Assembly (NCBI GenBank): GCA_030761205.1
Contig: JAULJL010000002.1
Location: forward strand, 25,771,010-25,835,009
Direction of reading: 5' to 3'
From: Fremontodendron californicum
Taxonomy: Eukaryota; Streptophyta; Magnoliopsida; Malvales; Malvaceae
DNA: 64,000 nt
Of this stretch, positions 22,466 to 35,416 are shown piece by piece; within the stretch, counting starts at the first letter, position 1; each line of letters opens with the position of its first letter. The notes below the pieces were generated by a model. It was not told the DNA's origin and did no database searches. It saw nothing but the letters and a program-made list of their open reading frames with translations. The translations under genes were made by a program, and so were the position numbers.

Positions 22466-25400
22466 TATTTTTAAAATTAATTAAAACATTTTTAAAACCA
22501 ATTTCGAATCTGCGTTTAAACCAGTGAAATCAAAGAAACGGGTTCGGGACTCGGTTACGTGCGGGGAAGGATTAGCACAACGCCCGTATAAAACGGTGCC
22601 TTATTAATCGTGTGTTATCTCAAGTCTCGGTAAAAAATCGGTTTTAAATTTAGTATTTCAAGTTAATTCCCAATTTAAAGAAAAATAATTCCATTTTTAA
22701 TTGAAAATGATTCGGAATTTATAAATTCAAAATTTTCCTATATTCCCCAACAAACGTGGCAAAATATAGAAATTTTTATTAATTTGGAAAACTTTCCGAA
22801 TCATTCTTGTTTTTTGAAAGAAAGATATTCCTTTATTAATGATAATTGATGATATTCCCTCCAGCAAACCCGGTAGAGAACTCATGAATTATTTTAACTC
22901 GGGAATATCTTTATTTTTTATTGAAAAATCATTATCCTTTTGAAAACATTTTAAAAGATATGAATATGTATATGCATGACATAAATAAAATGACATAGCA
23001 AAATCTAAATAATATAATGCTTCCTAAATGATATGATTTAATTTAAATGCCTTAGCATATTCTAAATGAAATGAAATGTCCTAAGTTATATGACATATTC
23101 TAAATGAAATGAAATGACCTAGGTAGCATAATATGTTCTATATGAGATGTAATATCCTAAGTCATATGATACATTCTAAATGAAATGAAATGACCTAGGT
23201 GACATAATATATTCTATATGAAATAAAATAACATAGGTAACATAATATATTCTATATGAAATGACATAATTTAAATGACATGGCAAATATGGATGATATG
23301 GCATATAATCTAAATGACATAGAATATAAAATAATACTATCATATAATATGCATGGAAATAAAAATGAAAATAATAATGCATGAACATAATATATGCTAA
23401 ATAATATAACAACAAAAAAATAATTAAATAAAAAGCATAGGATATCATGAAATATTCCAAGTCATATAATAAACAATATAACATAAATCAAAATCATAAC
23501 AATATCATAGAAATTATTATAGTAAAAGTCACATTATATAAAATGCATGAATATGAAAAATGCAATGCATGAAAATGTATTTTTTTCCTTTAATTAAGGA
23601 AATCCGTATATCTAAAAAGATATCCAGCTACCTTAGGAAAATATGTCAAATTAAATATTCTAAAACCAAAATACTTTGTGATTGTTTGAAAACAATTTTG
23701 AAAAGCTTGAATTAAAAATAAAAACTGGGCTATTTTTTTTAAAAATGGCTCTAACTTCCTAAGTTTAAATTCCCGGACTTGACCACCCTTAACCCGAGAC
23801 TTAAAAAATCATTTTTAAGTTTAAAAAAGCTTAGAAACTACCCTAAGTCAGTAGCTAACCTTCCTAATCATCCCCCTCTAAGTAACTTAACCAAAACAGA
23901 AAAATGATTTTTCTTTAAATTCAATTCTGACTCCACTGTCCAGTTTTGAGCCATGATTTTTTACCCTATTTTTAAAAATTCAAAAACTTCTAAAAAAAAA
24001 TACTGGAGACTCGGGACATGTAAAAATACACGAGAAAAAATCATCTTAATTTTCTGATCAAAGATGAATGCCTAGAAAAATTAGGAAAGTACGAGTACTG
24101 GGTGAAAAAAAAAAAACTGCTTTGCCAAAATACATTTTTGCCTTTGATAAAATCATTTAGAAATCAAAGTAAAAATATTTAAAATTCACAAAATGACTCA
24201 CAAACAGTAGCTAGGACTTTTTAAAAGTTAGATAAAAAATTGGCTAAGTAAAAAAAATCACAAAGGTAGAATAATCAATTTGACAAAACTTAATTTTCCA
24301 CAAGTGTGCTCAAGAGAGCATGACTTTGAACCATTAATTAGCCTAATTCATTATTCAAGTGGCATGAACATGAAATGCATGAAAAATTAGAGAAAATATG
24401 ATGCATGAAATGTATGAGTTTAAACCTAAATGTCATGAAAAAATGCATGGCATCCATATAGTGACCTAGACCTAAATGAACTTGCATGGCATTTAATGCA
24501 ACCTAGGTCTAAAATGCATGAACATGCATGGCAAATAAACCAAATCTAATAACTAAAATATGCATGGCATTTTCACAAACACAAAGCATGCTTAAACCAA
24601 AAACTCAACCAAATACCATGCAAATGCTAACCTATCAACTAACATGGCAAGAATGCACATACAATACTAGAATTCAGGGAGTGGCCGAATGGCCTATAGT
24701 TTCTAACAAGCATGGCATTTTCACAAACACTTGGTATACTAACATGCAAAACTAAATCAAATGTCATGCAAATGCAAAACCTACCAACTAACATGGCAAA
24801 AATGCAACACACAATGCAAACACATGGAGTAGCCGAATGGCCTCAAGCTCCAACAAGCATGGCATTTTCACAAACACTTGATATACTAACATGCTCAACT
24901 AAAATATAACACTCAAAACATTCGAACACAAAGTAGAAATACTAAAACCAAACAAGCATTTTCACAAACACTTGATATACTAACATGCTCAACTAAAATA
25001 TAAAACTCAAATCATGCAAACACCACACAAGCATTTACACAAACACTTGATATACTAAATCTAAAACATCTACAAATTTAAACATTATGAAAACAGAAAA
25101 TTAAAAATGCAAGAACATGATATTTAAATCATAAATGGCAACAAACAAAGCAACCAAATTAAAATATGACTCAAGTATGAAGTAGAATAACACTTATAAC
25201 ATCAAGATTAAAGAAAATAACAATAATATCATGATAAAATAAACAAAATAGCAACCTTAAGAAAGAATGTAGGCCATTCAGCCATGGTGAGAAATTGTAA
25301 AAAAAATTGTAAAAAATATTTAATAAAGAAATGAAGAAATAACTTAAGAAGAACAATAAAAAAAAGCATTTATTTAAAAAAGGAAACTCACCAAATAGTA

Positions 25401-26159
25401 ATCAAAATAGCAAAAATAAGAATGGAAAATCAAGAAAGTGCAAGAGTTTGTGCTCAAGAGCAACCTCAATAAGCTATATTTCAAGCTTTATCTCTTCAAA
25501 CTTTCCTTTCTTTTCTAAACTTTTTCTTTTTTGCTTTCAACCAAGGAGAGAAAAACTAAGAGAAATATCAAAGAATCAAGTCTGAAAATAAAAATTTTGA
25601 ACCTCCCATTGTGCTGGCCGAAACCCCTCTTTAGTGAGCTAGGATGTTGTCATTTTTTCCCAACCAATTTTTCATCAAATGGCTAATAATTCAAGGTGAA
25701 AAATCATGAAATTACCACCGTTAGATTAGCATGGCAGCTGTCCATAATTACAGCTATTCAAGAAAAATGTTGACACTCTCCATTGGCCTATGTGGCTTAA
25801 TCACAATGGCTTGATTAAAAAGAATCTCTAACTTACTCTTAATTCTTGGTCATTTGATTGAAAAATCAGAAGCTTTCTCTTTCCTTTGGGCCTTGGCAGG
25901 CCAGCACTTCTCTTTTCCAGCCCAAGTCTGATTTTTTTGAAAGGCCAAAAGAAGCCCTTTTCGGTTACTTGGGTGAAATGATCGTTTTGCCCCCCGAATG
26001 CAAATAAATGTCAAACGGACTCCGAATTCAAATTTTATTTTTTTAATACTTCCAAAATAATAAAACATTGAGTTCTGGAAGTTTTCAATATTATCCGAGT
26101 CTGTTTGCTATTTATTTGGATTTTTTCTTCCAAAAATGCCCTTTTATGCCCCTACATTT

Positions 26160-26755
26160 TACCATTTTTAGAACGAGCTCCAAATCAAGATTTTTCTTCA
26201 CCAATATCTTCCAAATAATTTAAAAGTGTGATCTGGAAGTTTTCATAATTTTTGGAGCTCATTTGATATTTTTTCGGGATTTATCTGCTTGAATTACTAC
26301 ATAAGGGCTCGGGATTTGGCCATTTTGCAAACGAACTCCGAATCATTATTTTCTTTCGCCAATATCTTCCAAATAATTTGAAAATGATATTTGCAAAATT
26401 TCAGAATTTTTGCAGTCCATTTGCTATTTTTTCGAGATTTATCTTTTTGAATTATTGCTTATGAGGCCCGGAATTTGGCCATTTTGCAAACGAACTCCGA
26501 ATCAAGATTTTCTTTCGCCAATATCTTCCAAATAATTTAAAAATGAGATTTGAAAATTTTCAGAAGATTTGGAGCTCATTTACTATTTTTTCGGGATTTT
26601 TCTTCTTGAATTACTACATAAGAAACCTGGGATTTGGCCATTTTGCAAACGAACTCCGAATCAAGATTTTATTTTGCCAATCTCTTCTAAATGATTTAAG
26701 AATGATATTTTCAAATTTTCAGAATTTTCGGAGTACATTTGCTATTGTTCTCAAA
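26160..26755. repeat. ~158-bp tandem repeat, four units (element 1 5' LTR)
   Basis: The same unit as at 11420-12010, with starts near 26164, 26321, 26479 and 26639. The four-copy state is shared by both LTRs of element 1, whereas LTRs B, C and element 2 have three copies. Confidence 0.85.
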
Positions 26756-27220
26756 ATTTTCAATTTTGCCCTTTTGCCTTCGAAACCCGATTTTGCTCAA
26801 AACAAGTCTGATTTTCAAATTTTCTTCAAGCTAAGCCTTGGGCTATCCCTTTTTAATCATTCCTCATCCATTGGGGGCTTTGGTCTTACCAAGTAGGGCC
26901 ATTTCTAATTCTCGATTTCACCAAAATTCGCTAAAAATTCTAATTCTCGGTTTTCTCCCGGATTGACTTTTCTTTCGGTTTTTCTTGCAAATGGCTTCTC
27001 CATTACCCGTAGTCAGTGCTTATCTTTCATTTGGAACCTTCAATTTTGACAAATTTGATCGTTTAAGCACTTTTCCCCAAATTTCTCGGATTAGGGTTTC
27101 CCTTCTACTGAATCTCCTAATCCCAACTTCCGAACTCCATATCTTTCAATGTAGACCTCGGATTATCAAAATTCTTTCACCATTTTTCAATTGAACTTCA
27201 AATCTTGATTTTGAAAGAGG

Positions 27221-27304
27221 GTTGACTTTTTCAGTAGTTGACTTTTTGGGGTTGACTTTTTTGGGGTTGACTTTTTCAGAGGTTGACTTTTTTGTGTTTG
27301 ACTT
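27221..27304 (-). promoter_or_regulatory. W-box array (element 1 5' LTR)
   Basis: Six TTGACT cores at 27222, 27238, 27252, 27267, 27283 and 27298, about 15 nt apart. This copy sits in the LTR that would drive transcription of the youngest element. Confidence 0.6.
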
Positions 27305-29217
27305 TAGCATCACCCTCTTAAACTAAGTCTCGGAGTACCACCTGCATGATGAAAAAAGTCTTTTTACATTCGGAAACATCAACTTAGGAAGAAAACATAC
27401 CTGGTTTAGTGGTCCGGACAAAATTAGGTGTCTACACATGGAATGCATGGTTTTAGTCCTAAATGTCATGAAAAAATGCATGGCCTCAATATAGTGACCT
27501 AGACCTAAATGAACTTGCATGGCATTTAATGCAACTTAATGCAACTTAAGTCTAAAATGCATGAACATGCATGGCAAAATTAACCAAACTTAACTAAAAT
27601 ATGCATGGCAATAACACAAACACAAGGCATGCTTAAACCAAAAACTCAACCAAATGTCATGCAAATGCAACCCTATCATCTAACATAACAAAAATGCAAA
27701 CACAAGGCAAAATAATGAGGTAGTCGAATGGCCTCAAGCTCCAAGCAAACATGGCATTTTCACAAACACTTGGTATACTTAAATTAAATACTCAATCAAA
27801 TGTCATACAAATACAAACCTATAAACTAACATAGCAAAAATGCACACACAATGCTAGATACATGAAGTGGCCGAATGGTCTAAGGTTCCAAACAAGCATG
27901 GCATTTTCACAAACACTTGATATACTAACATGCTCAACTAAAACATAACACTCAAATCATGCAAGCACAAAGTAGAGATATTAAAACTAACAAGCTTTTT
28001 CATAAACACTTGATATACTAACATGCTCAACTAAAACATAACACTCAAATCATGCAAACACAAAGTAGAGATATTAAAACTAACAAGCATTTTCACAAAC
28101 ACTTGATATACTAAATATAAAACATCAACAAGTTTAAACATTATGAAAACAGAAAATTAAAAATGCAAGAACATGATATTTAACTCATAAATGGCAACAA
28201 ACAAAGAAACCAAATTAAAACAAGCTTCAAGTATATGTAGTACAATAATATTTAAAGCATCAAGATTAAAAAAAATAGCATGATAAAATCAAACAAAACA
28301 GCAACAATAATAAAAAAATCTGGACCATTCGGCCATGCTGAGAAAACAAGAAAAAAAATTGTAAAAACTTGTTTTTAAGAAATGATGAAGAAAAGAACAT
28401 AAAAAAAAACATTTATTTAAAAAGAAAACTCACCAACTAATAATCAAAAACAGCAAAAACAAGAATGGAAAATCAAGAAAGTGCAAGAGTTGGTGCTAAA
28501 AGCAACCTCAAGAACCTATCTTTAAAGCTTTTTCTCTTCAAACTTTCTTTTCTTTTCTAAACTTTTCTTTTTGCTTTCAACCAAGGAGAGAAAACTTAGC
28601 AAAAACCAAGAAGAAATCTGAAAATGAAGTGAGCTGAAATGAAAATCTGCCTCTCCCTTTAGTGCTGGCCGAATTCCCCCTCTCTCCTCCTAGGATGTTG
28701 TCATTTTTATTCCAACCAATTTCCATCCAAGGGCAAGTGATTCAAGGTGAAAAATTATGAAATTATCACCCTTAGATTACGCCATCAGATTTCAATAATT
28801 ACAGCTGTTCAAGAATACTGTTGACACTCTCCCTCTTCATGCATTGGCCCATGTGGCTTATTTGCAATGGCTTGATAAAAAAAATCACTAACTAACTCTT
28901 AATTCTTGGCCTTTTGATTGAAAAATCAGAAGCTTCTTCCCTTCCTTGGGCCTTGGCAGGCCAGCACTCTATTTTCCAGCCCAAGTCTGATTTTTTTGAA
29001 AGGCAGGAAAAGCCCTTGTCGGTTGCTTGGGTAAAATGACCGTTTTGCCCCCCAGATGCAAATAAATGGCAAACGGACTCCAAATATAAATTTTATTTTT
29101 TTAATACTTTTAAAATAATAAAATATTGAATTCTGGAAGTTTTCAAAATTTTCCGAGTTCGTTTGCTATTTATTTGGATTTTTTCTTCCAAAAATGCCCT
29201 TTCATGCCCCTACATTT

Positions 29218-29660
29218 TACCATTTTTTAAACGAGCTCCAAATCAAGATTTTTCTTCACCAATCTCTTCCAAATAATTTAAAAGTGTGATCTGGAAGTTT
29301 TCATAATTTTTGGAACTCATTTGGTATTTTTTCAGGATTTATCTGCTTAAATTACTGTATAGTAGGCTCGGGATTTGGCCATTTTGCAAACGAACTCCGA
29401 ATCAAGATTTTATTTCTCCAATCTCTTCCAAATAATTTAAAAATGCGATTTGTAAAATTTTAGAATTTTTGGAGTCCATTTGCTATTTTTTCGGGATTTA
29501 TCTTCTTGAATTACAACATAAGAGACCTGGGATTTGGCCATTTTGCAAACAAACTCCGAATCAAGATTTTCTTTCTCCAATATCTTCGGAATGATTTAAA
29601 AATGAGATTTGCAATTTTTCAAAAATTTTTAGAGTTCATTTGCTATTTTTCCCATATTTT
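29218..29660. repeat. ~158-bp tandem repeat, three units (solo LTR C)
   Basis: Units start near 29219, 29379 and 29537 with the CATTTTGCAAACGAACTCCG-type core. Confidence 0.8.
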
Positions 29661-30126
29661 CTAATTTTGCCCTTTGCCTTCGAAACCCGGTTTTGCTCAA
29701 AACAAGTTCGATTTTCAGATTTTCTTCAATCTGAGCTTTGGGCTATCCCTTTTTAATCATTCCTCATCCATTAGGGGCTTTTTTATTACCAAGTCGGGCC
29801 ATTTCTGTAATTCTTCCCGATTTCAACGAAATCCACCAAAAACACTAATTCTCGATTTTCTCCCGGATTGACTTTTCTTTCAGTTTTTGTTTCAAGTGGC
29901 TTTTCCATTACCCTTAGTCAGTGCCTATATTTCATTTGGAACTTTCAATTTTGACCAATTCGATCGTTTAAGCACTTTTCCCTAAATTTCTCGGATTAGG
30001 GTTTCTTTTCTATTGAATCTCCAAATCCCAACTTCCGAACTCCATATCTTTCGATGTAGACCTGGGATTATCAAAAATTCTTTCGCCATTTTTCAATTGA
30101 ACTTCAAATCTTGATTTTGAAAGTGG

Positions 30127-30193
30127 GTTGACTTTTTTAGGAGTTGACCTTTCAGGGTTGACTTTTTGAGGTTGACTTTTTTCAAGTTTGACT
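30127..30193 (-). promoter_or_regulatory. W-box array (solo LTR C)
   Basis: TTGAC cores at 30128, 30144, 30158, 30172 and 30188: four TTGACT and one TTGACC. Confidence 0.55.
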
Positions 30194-33100
30194 TTTATTG
30201 CTTGCCCTCTTAAACTAAGTCTCGGAGTACCACCTGCAGGATGAAAAAAGTCTGAAACATCAATTTAGGAAGAAAACATACCTGTTTTAGTGGTCCGGAC
30301 AAAAGTAGGTGTCTACAGAAAACTTTTCGAATCATTATCGTTTTTTGAAAGAAAGATATTCTTTTATTAATGATAATTGATGATATTCCTTCCAGCAAAC
30401 CCGGTAGAGAACTCATGAATTATTTTTAACTCGGGAATATCTTTATTTTTATTGAAAATCATTTATCTTGTTCAAAACATTTTAAAATATGAACATGTAT
30501 GACATAAATAAAATGACATGGCAAAGTCTAGATAATATAATGCAACCTAAATGATATGACATAATTTAAATGACATAGTATATTCTAGGTGAAATGAAAA
30601 AGTCCTAAGTATCATGGTATATTCTAAATGAGATAAAATGATTTAAAATGACATGGCAATTTTTAAATGATATGGCATATTTTAAATGACATGGCATGTT
30701 ATAAATAAAATAACCTAAATGACATGGAATATGATCTAAATGACATGAAATTAAAATAATGCTAACATATAATATGCATGAAAATGAAAATAATAATGCA
30801 TGAACATAGTATATACTAAACAATATGACAAAAATAACTAAATAAAAAACATAAGATATCGTGAAACATTCAAAATCATATGGCAAACAAATATAAGATC
30901 ATAAAATATGAATTAAAATAATAATAATATCATGGAAAATATCATAGCAAAAATCACACATTTAAATAAAATGCATGAACATGGAAAATGCAATGCATAA
31001 AAATGTATCTTTTTCCTTTAATTAAAGAAATCCGTATATCTAAAAAGATATCTGGCTACCTTAGGAAAATATGTCAAATTAGATTTTCTAAAAAACAAAA
31101 CTTTGTGATTGTTTGAAAATGATTTTGAGGAAAACTTGAATAAAAATTAAAACCCTTACCAAACCCTTTTAAAATGGCTCTAATTTCCTAAGTTTAAAAT
31201 CCCGGACTTAACTACCCTTAACCTGAGATTTATAAAATCATTTTTAAAGATAAAAAAGGCTTAGAAACTACCCTAAGACAGTAGCTAAAACTTCCACCCA
31301 ACCCCCTCTAAATGCCTTAGCCAAATCCAACCATTATTCCCCTTTTGATTTCAAATCTGCCTCTACTGTCCGGTTTCGCCACACGATTTTTTAGCCTATT
31401 TTTAAAAATTCAAAAAAATTCTAAAACATATACTGGAGACTCAAAACATGTAAATTTACATGAGAAAAAATTGGCTTTATTTTCTGATTAAAGATGACTG
31501 CCTAGACAAATTGGAGATGTTCAAGTACTGGGTGAAAAAAAAATGTTTGTCAAAACACATTTTTTGCCTTTGATAAATTCATTCAAAAACCAAAGTAGAA
31601 ATTGTTGGAAATCATCCTAAAGACCTAAGGACAGTAGCTAAACATTTTAAAAACCTAGGACAAAATTGGCTAAGTGAAAAAAATCACAAAAGTATAATAA
31701 TCAATCTGACAATTTCTTAATTTTCCATAAGTATGCTCAAGGGAGCATGACTTTGAGCCATTAATTGGCCTAAGTCACAAATCAAGTGGCAATGAAATGG
31801 AATGCATGAACATACAGCAAATGAAATGTATGAAATACATTGTCTAAAGGTCTAAATGGTAAAGGAAATGCATGACAATTCATGGCAACCTAAATGCCTA
31901 GCATGAATTTGCATGGCAATAAATGCTATCCTAACTCTATATGCATGCAATGCTTGATAAAGTGAATGTGATTAGGACCTAATATGTTATGAATATGCAT
32001 GAAAATGGATGTGACATAAGACCTAAATAGCATATTAATGCATAACAATACCAATATGGCCTAGACCTAAAATGTAATGAACATGCATAGCAATACTATG
32101 AACATACAATGACTCATGAAACTAATGTCAATGCTGGAACAAACAGCAACTAATACACAATTTCAAGATATGATAATCCAAAGCATGTTACCTAAACAAA
32201 ATGCAAATGCATGACAAGGCAAGGGATGCATGAAGAGGCCAAATGATCACATGAGACTCTAATGCAATCCTATTTAGTAAATGACTTAAGTACATGACAA
32301 ATCATATTAAAATGCATAATGTCATGAAATTTTCAATAGCATATAACATACCAAAATAAAAATGCACAAGCTCATGGCATGGAAATGCAAACAAGTTAAG
32401 AAACAAAAGGAAAATGCACATGCAAGGCAAACAAACGTGGTATTGCCGAATGGTCATGGATCAATATGATGGCATTTTTATCATAGCATTTTCATAAACA
32501 CATGGCATACTAAAATCAGAATATGCAAGTTCATGGCATGGAGATGCAAACAAGTTAAGAAGCAAAAGAAAAATACACATGCAAGGCATACAAAATGGAA
32601 TGACCGAATGGTCATGAAACAAAACTATGAAAATGCAAACATGTGAGACATAATACATGAAAACAAATGCACAACATGAGCATATGAACAACAATGGCCG
32701 GATATGCAAGGATGTAATATCAAGCATGGAAATGAAATATAAGTAAATATAGCATAGAAAATAATGTAAAGAACATATATACATAAGATTTAACATAGAC
32801 ATGCAGAAATTACAAGCAAAACTAGTAAGTAGAACAAGGAAAGTTAAGCTCCATGGTTGGTATCAAATGGGCATAGCCTCTCACCAAATCATAATCACTT
32901 GGTCTTGACAAGATCATGAAGCCTTTCCATCTCAATAAAACAGAAAATAAACCATGTAAAACAGAAAATAAGGTGAGCTTCATGGTAGGTAAAAATGGGC
33001 ATAGCTTCTCTCTTAACCATGGTCACTCGGTCTAGCCAAGATCATGTAGCCATTTCAACCTTTTTTGCTTCATATTTTGTAAAAATCAGAACCTTAGAAT

Positions 33101-34426
33101 ACTCTAAAAAAACTTGTAAAAATCATTTTTCACAACAACATGCAAGGAAGAAAAAAAGGAAAAAACAAGACAAATAAATGTGCCATTCGGCCATGGCATG
33201 AAACCATAAGAAAAAAATTGTTTTCCACCGTTTTAAAGAAGAAGAAGAGATGAAAACATAAGTAAACATTAAAAAAAACTTTATTTCTATGAAAAATGTA
33301 GTAGGAAAACATGATAGAAAAATCAAGAAAACACCATGGAAATGAATAAGAAAGCCAGGCTAGAGCTTGGTAGAGATGACTACCTTCAAGCTCTCTATTG
33401 AAAACCTTTTTTTTCTATCTTTCAAAACCTTTTTTATTGCCAAATTAGCTACTATTTTCCAGCCAAAAGCCTCTGAAAAAATGAAAACATTCTCCTCCCT
33501 TTAGCCTTGGCCGAATGCCCCTCTAGCCCTTGGATGGGAATTGCACTTTTCTCCTCCAATCTTGGCCTTTAGATTTAGATATTTTGATGACAACATAAAA
33601 ATGTCATCCTGGCAATTGATAGCATCCCTTAAGATGTGTACTCGGCCCTTGTAGTAACCTTAGCCATTAGATGCAAAAGAGGACCAATCCCATGCACTCC
33701 CATGCTTGCCCCTCTTGAGTGCTTACCCTTGGATGAGTTGTGCTCTTCCATTCTTGGTCATTGGATGAGGCCAACATAAAATGACATCTTGTAGATTAAA
33801 TCCAGCCCTCAACATGTGTACTCAGCCCTTGTAGATGGCCTAAGCCATTCGATGAAAAGAGATGATCCCATGCATTCCCTTGCTCAACCGAATGGATGCT
33901 CACCCTTGGATGAATTATGCTCATCTTTTTTCTTCCATTCTTGGCCATTAGATGAGGGTTCTTTTATGACAAATAAAAATGTCATTTTGGAATTTAAACT
34001 TGGCCAATGGGTGGTGCATTCAACTTTCCTACAAGGCACTTAAGCCATTGGATAAGGGGGGACCATTTGCAAGGTGGTAGTGGTAGCATGTGGCTTGATA
34101 GTGACTAGGGAATTAAATTGTTCAAGCCTCCTTCTTCTCCTCTATGTTGGCTGACCAAGGGAAGAAAAAATCCCAACAATTCCTTCTTCTTTCATATTTT
34201 CCTTAATTACAAATTTACCCTTTTTGGTTTTCTTGGTGAAATAACCTTTTTGCCCCCTGAACTTAAATAAATAGCAAACGACTCCAAATTCAAATTTTCT
34301 ATTTTTCAATACTTCCGAAATAATAAAGAATAGAATTATGGAAGTTTTCAAAATTTCCTGAGTCCATTTTCTGTTTATTTCGGATTTATTTTCGAAATTA
34401 CCCCTTTTATGCACCCGAACTTTACC

Positions 34427-34865
34427 ATTTTTTAAACGAGCTCCGAATCAAGATTTTTATTCACCAATACCTTCCAAATATTTTTAAAATGTGATCTGGA
34501 AGTTTTCATAATTTTTGGAGCTCATTTTCTATTTTTTCGGGATTTATCTGCTTGAATTACTACATAGGGGACCCGGTATTTGGCCATTTTGCAAACGAAC
34601 TCCGAATCAATATTTTATTTCTCCAATATCTTCCAAATAATTTTAAAATGTTATTTGGAAATTTTCAAAAATTTTGGAGTTCATTTGCTTTTTTTTCGGG
34701 ATTTATTTGCTTGAATTACTACATAGGAGACCCGGTATTTGGCCATTTTGCAAACGAACTCCGAATCAAGATTTTATTTCTCCAATCTCTTCGAAGTGAT
34801 TTAAGAATGAGATTTGCAAATTTTCAGAATTTTTGGAGTTCATTTGCTATTTTTCCCATATTTTC
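34427..34865. repeat. ~158-bp tandem repeat, three units (solo LTR B)
   Basis: Units start near 34427, 34585 and 34743. The ~200-codon open frame that spans 34552-35145 arises from these repeats plus LTR sequence and is not a gene. Confidence 0.8.
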
Positions 34866-35330
34866 CAATTTTACCCTTTTGCCTCCGAAACCCGGTTTTA
34901 CTCAAAACAAGTTCGATTTTCAGATTTTGTTCAAAATAATCCTTGGGATATCCTTGTTTAATCATTTCTCATCAATTAAGGGCTTTAGATCTTCTGAATT
35001 GGGCCATTTCTATAATTCTTCCAAATTTCACCGAAATCCACCAAAAAACCCTAATTCTAGGTTTTCTTCCGAATTGACTTTTCTATCAGTTTTTCTTCCA
35101 AATGTCTTCTCCATTACTCGTAGTCAGTGCTTATCTTTCATTTGAGACCTTCAATTCTGACCAATTTGATCGTTTATGCACTTTTCCCCAAATTTCCTGA
35201 ATTAGGGTTTTCTTTATACTCAATCGGGTAACCCAACTTTCGAACTCCATATCTTTCAATGTAGAACTCGGATTATCAAAATTTTTTCATCGTTTTCCAA
35301 TTGAACCTCAAATCTTGATTTTGAAAGTGG

Positions 35331-35416
35331 GTTGACTTTTTTAGTAGTTGACTTTTTTTGTGGTTGACTTTTTCGGGGTTGACTTTTTTCGGGGTTGACT
35401 TTTTTTGAGTTTGACT
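35331..35416 (-). promoter_or_regulatory. W-box array (solo LTR B)
   Basis: Six TTGACT cores at 35332, 35348, 35363, 35379, 35395 and 35411, spaced 15-16 nt. The array is complete although this is one of the older, more diverged LTRs. Confidence 0.6.

Larger units (their letters stand above)
7533..27436 (-). mobile_element. Element 1: complete Tat/Ogre-type non-autonomous LTR retrotransposon
   Basis: A 19.9-kb element with LTRs at 7533-12683 (3', 5,151 bp) and 22266-27436 (5', 5,171 bp). Both have TG...CA ends and are flanked by the perfect 5-bp duplication CATGG (7528-7532 and 27437-27441). The internal region is 9,582 bp. It has a primer site beside the 5' LTR, a purine tract beside the 3' LTR, two gag-like ORFs on the minus strand, a long non-coding block and a 60-bp tandem array. 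No protease, reverse transcriptase, RNase H or integrase motif was recognised. The two LTRs are nearly identical over long stretches by eye, so it is the youngest layer of the nest. It sits inside solo LTR C. Confidence 0.93.
22266..27436 (-). repeat. Element 1 5' LTR
   Basis: The same architecture as the 3' LTR, including four ~158-bp units (26160-26755), hairpin 23604-23627, AT-rich array ~22990-23270, telo-box 27091-27099 and W-box array. It should hold the promoter and polyadenylation signals of the element. It ends GGTGTCTACA at 27436, followed by target duplication CATGG. Confidence 0.93.
27442..30317 (-). repeat. Solo LTR C, part 2
   Basis: Continues LTR C after element 1, starting at AATGCATGG just past the CATGG duplication and ending GTAGGTGTCTACA at 30317. 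It has three ~158-bp units (29218-29660), telo-box 29996-30004 and its own W-box array. With part 1 it totals ~4.94 kb. No internal region is attached, so it is a solo LTR left by recombination between the two LTRs of a former element. Confidence 0.87.

Noticed and set aside
34552..35145. A ~197-codon plus-strand open frame
   Set aside because: It consists of ~158-bp LTR repeats and flanking LTR sequence. The same region in other LTRs is interrupted, and it runs antisense to the element.
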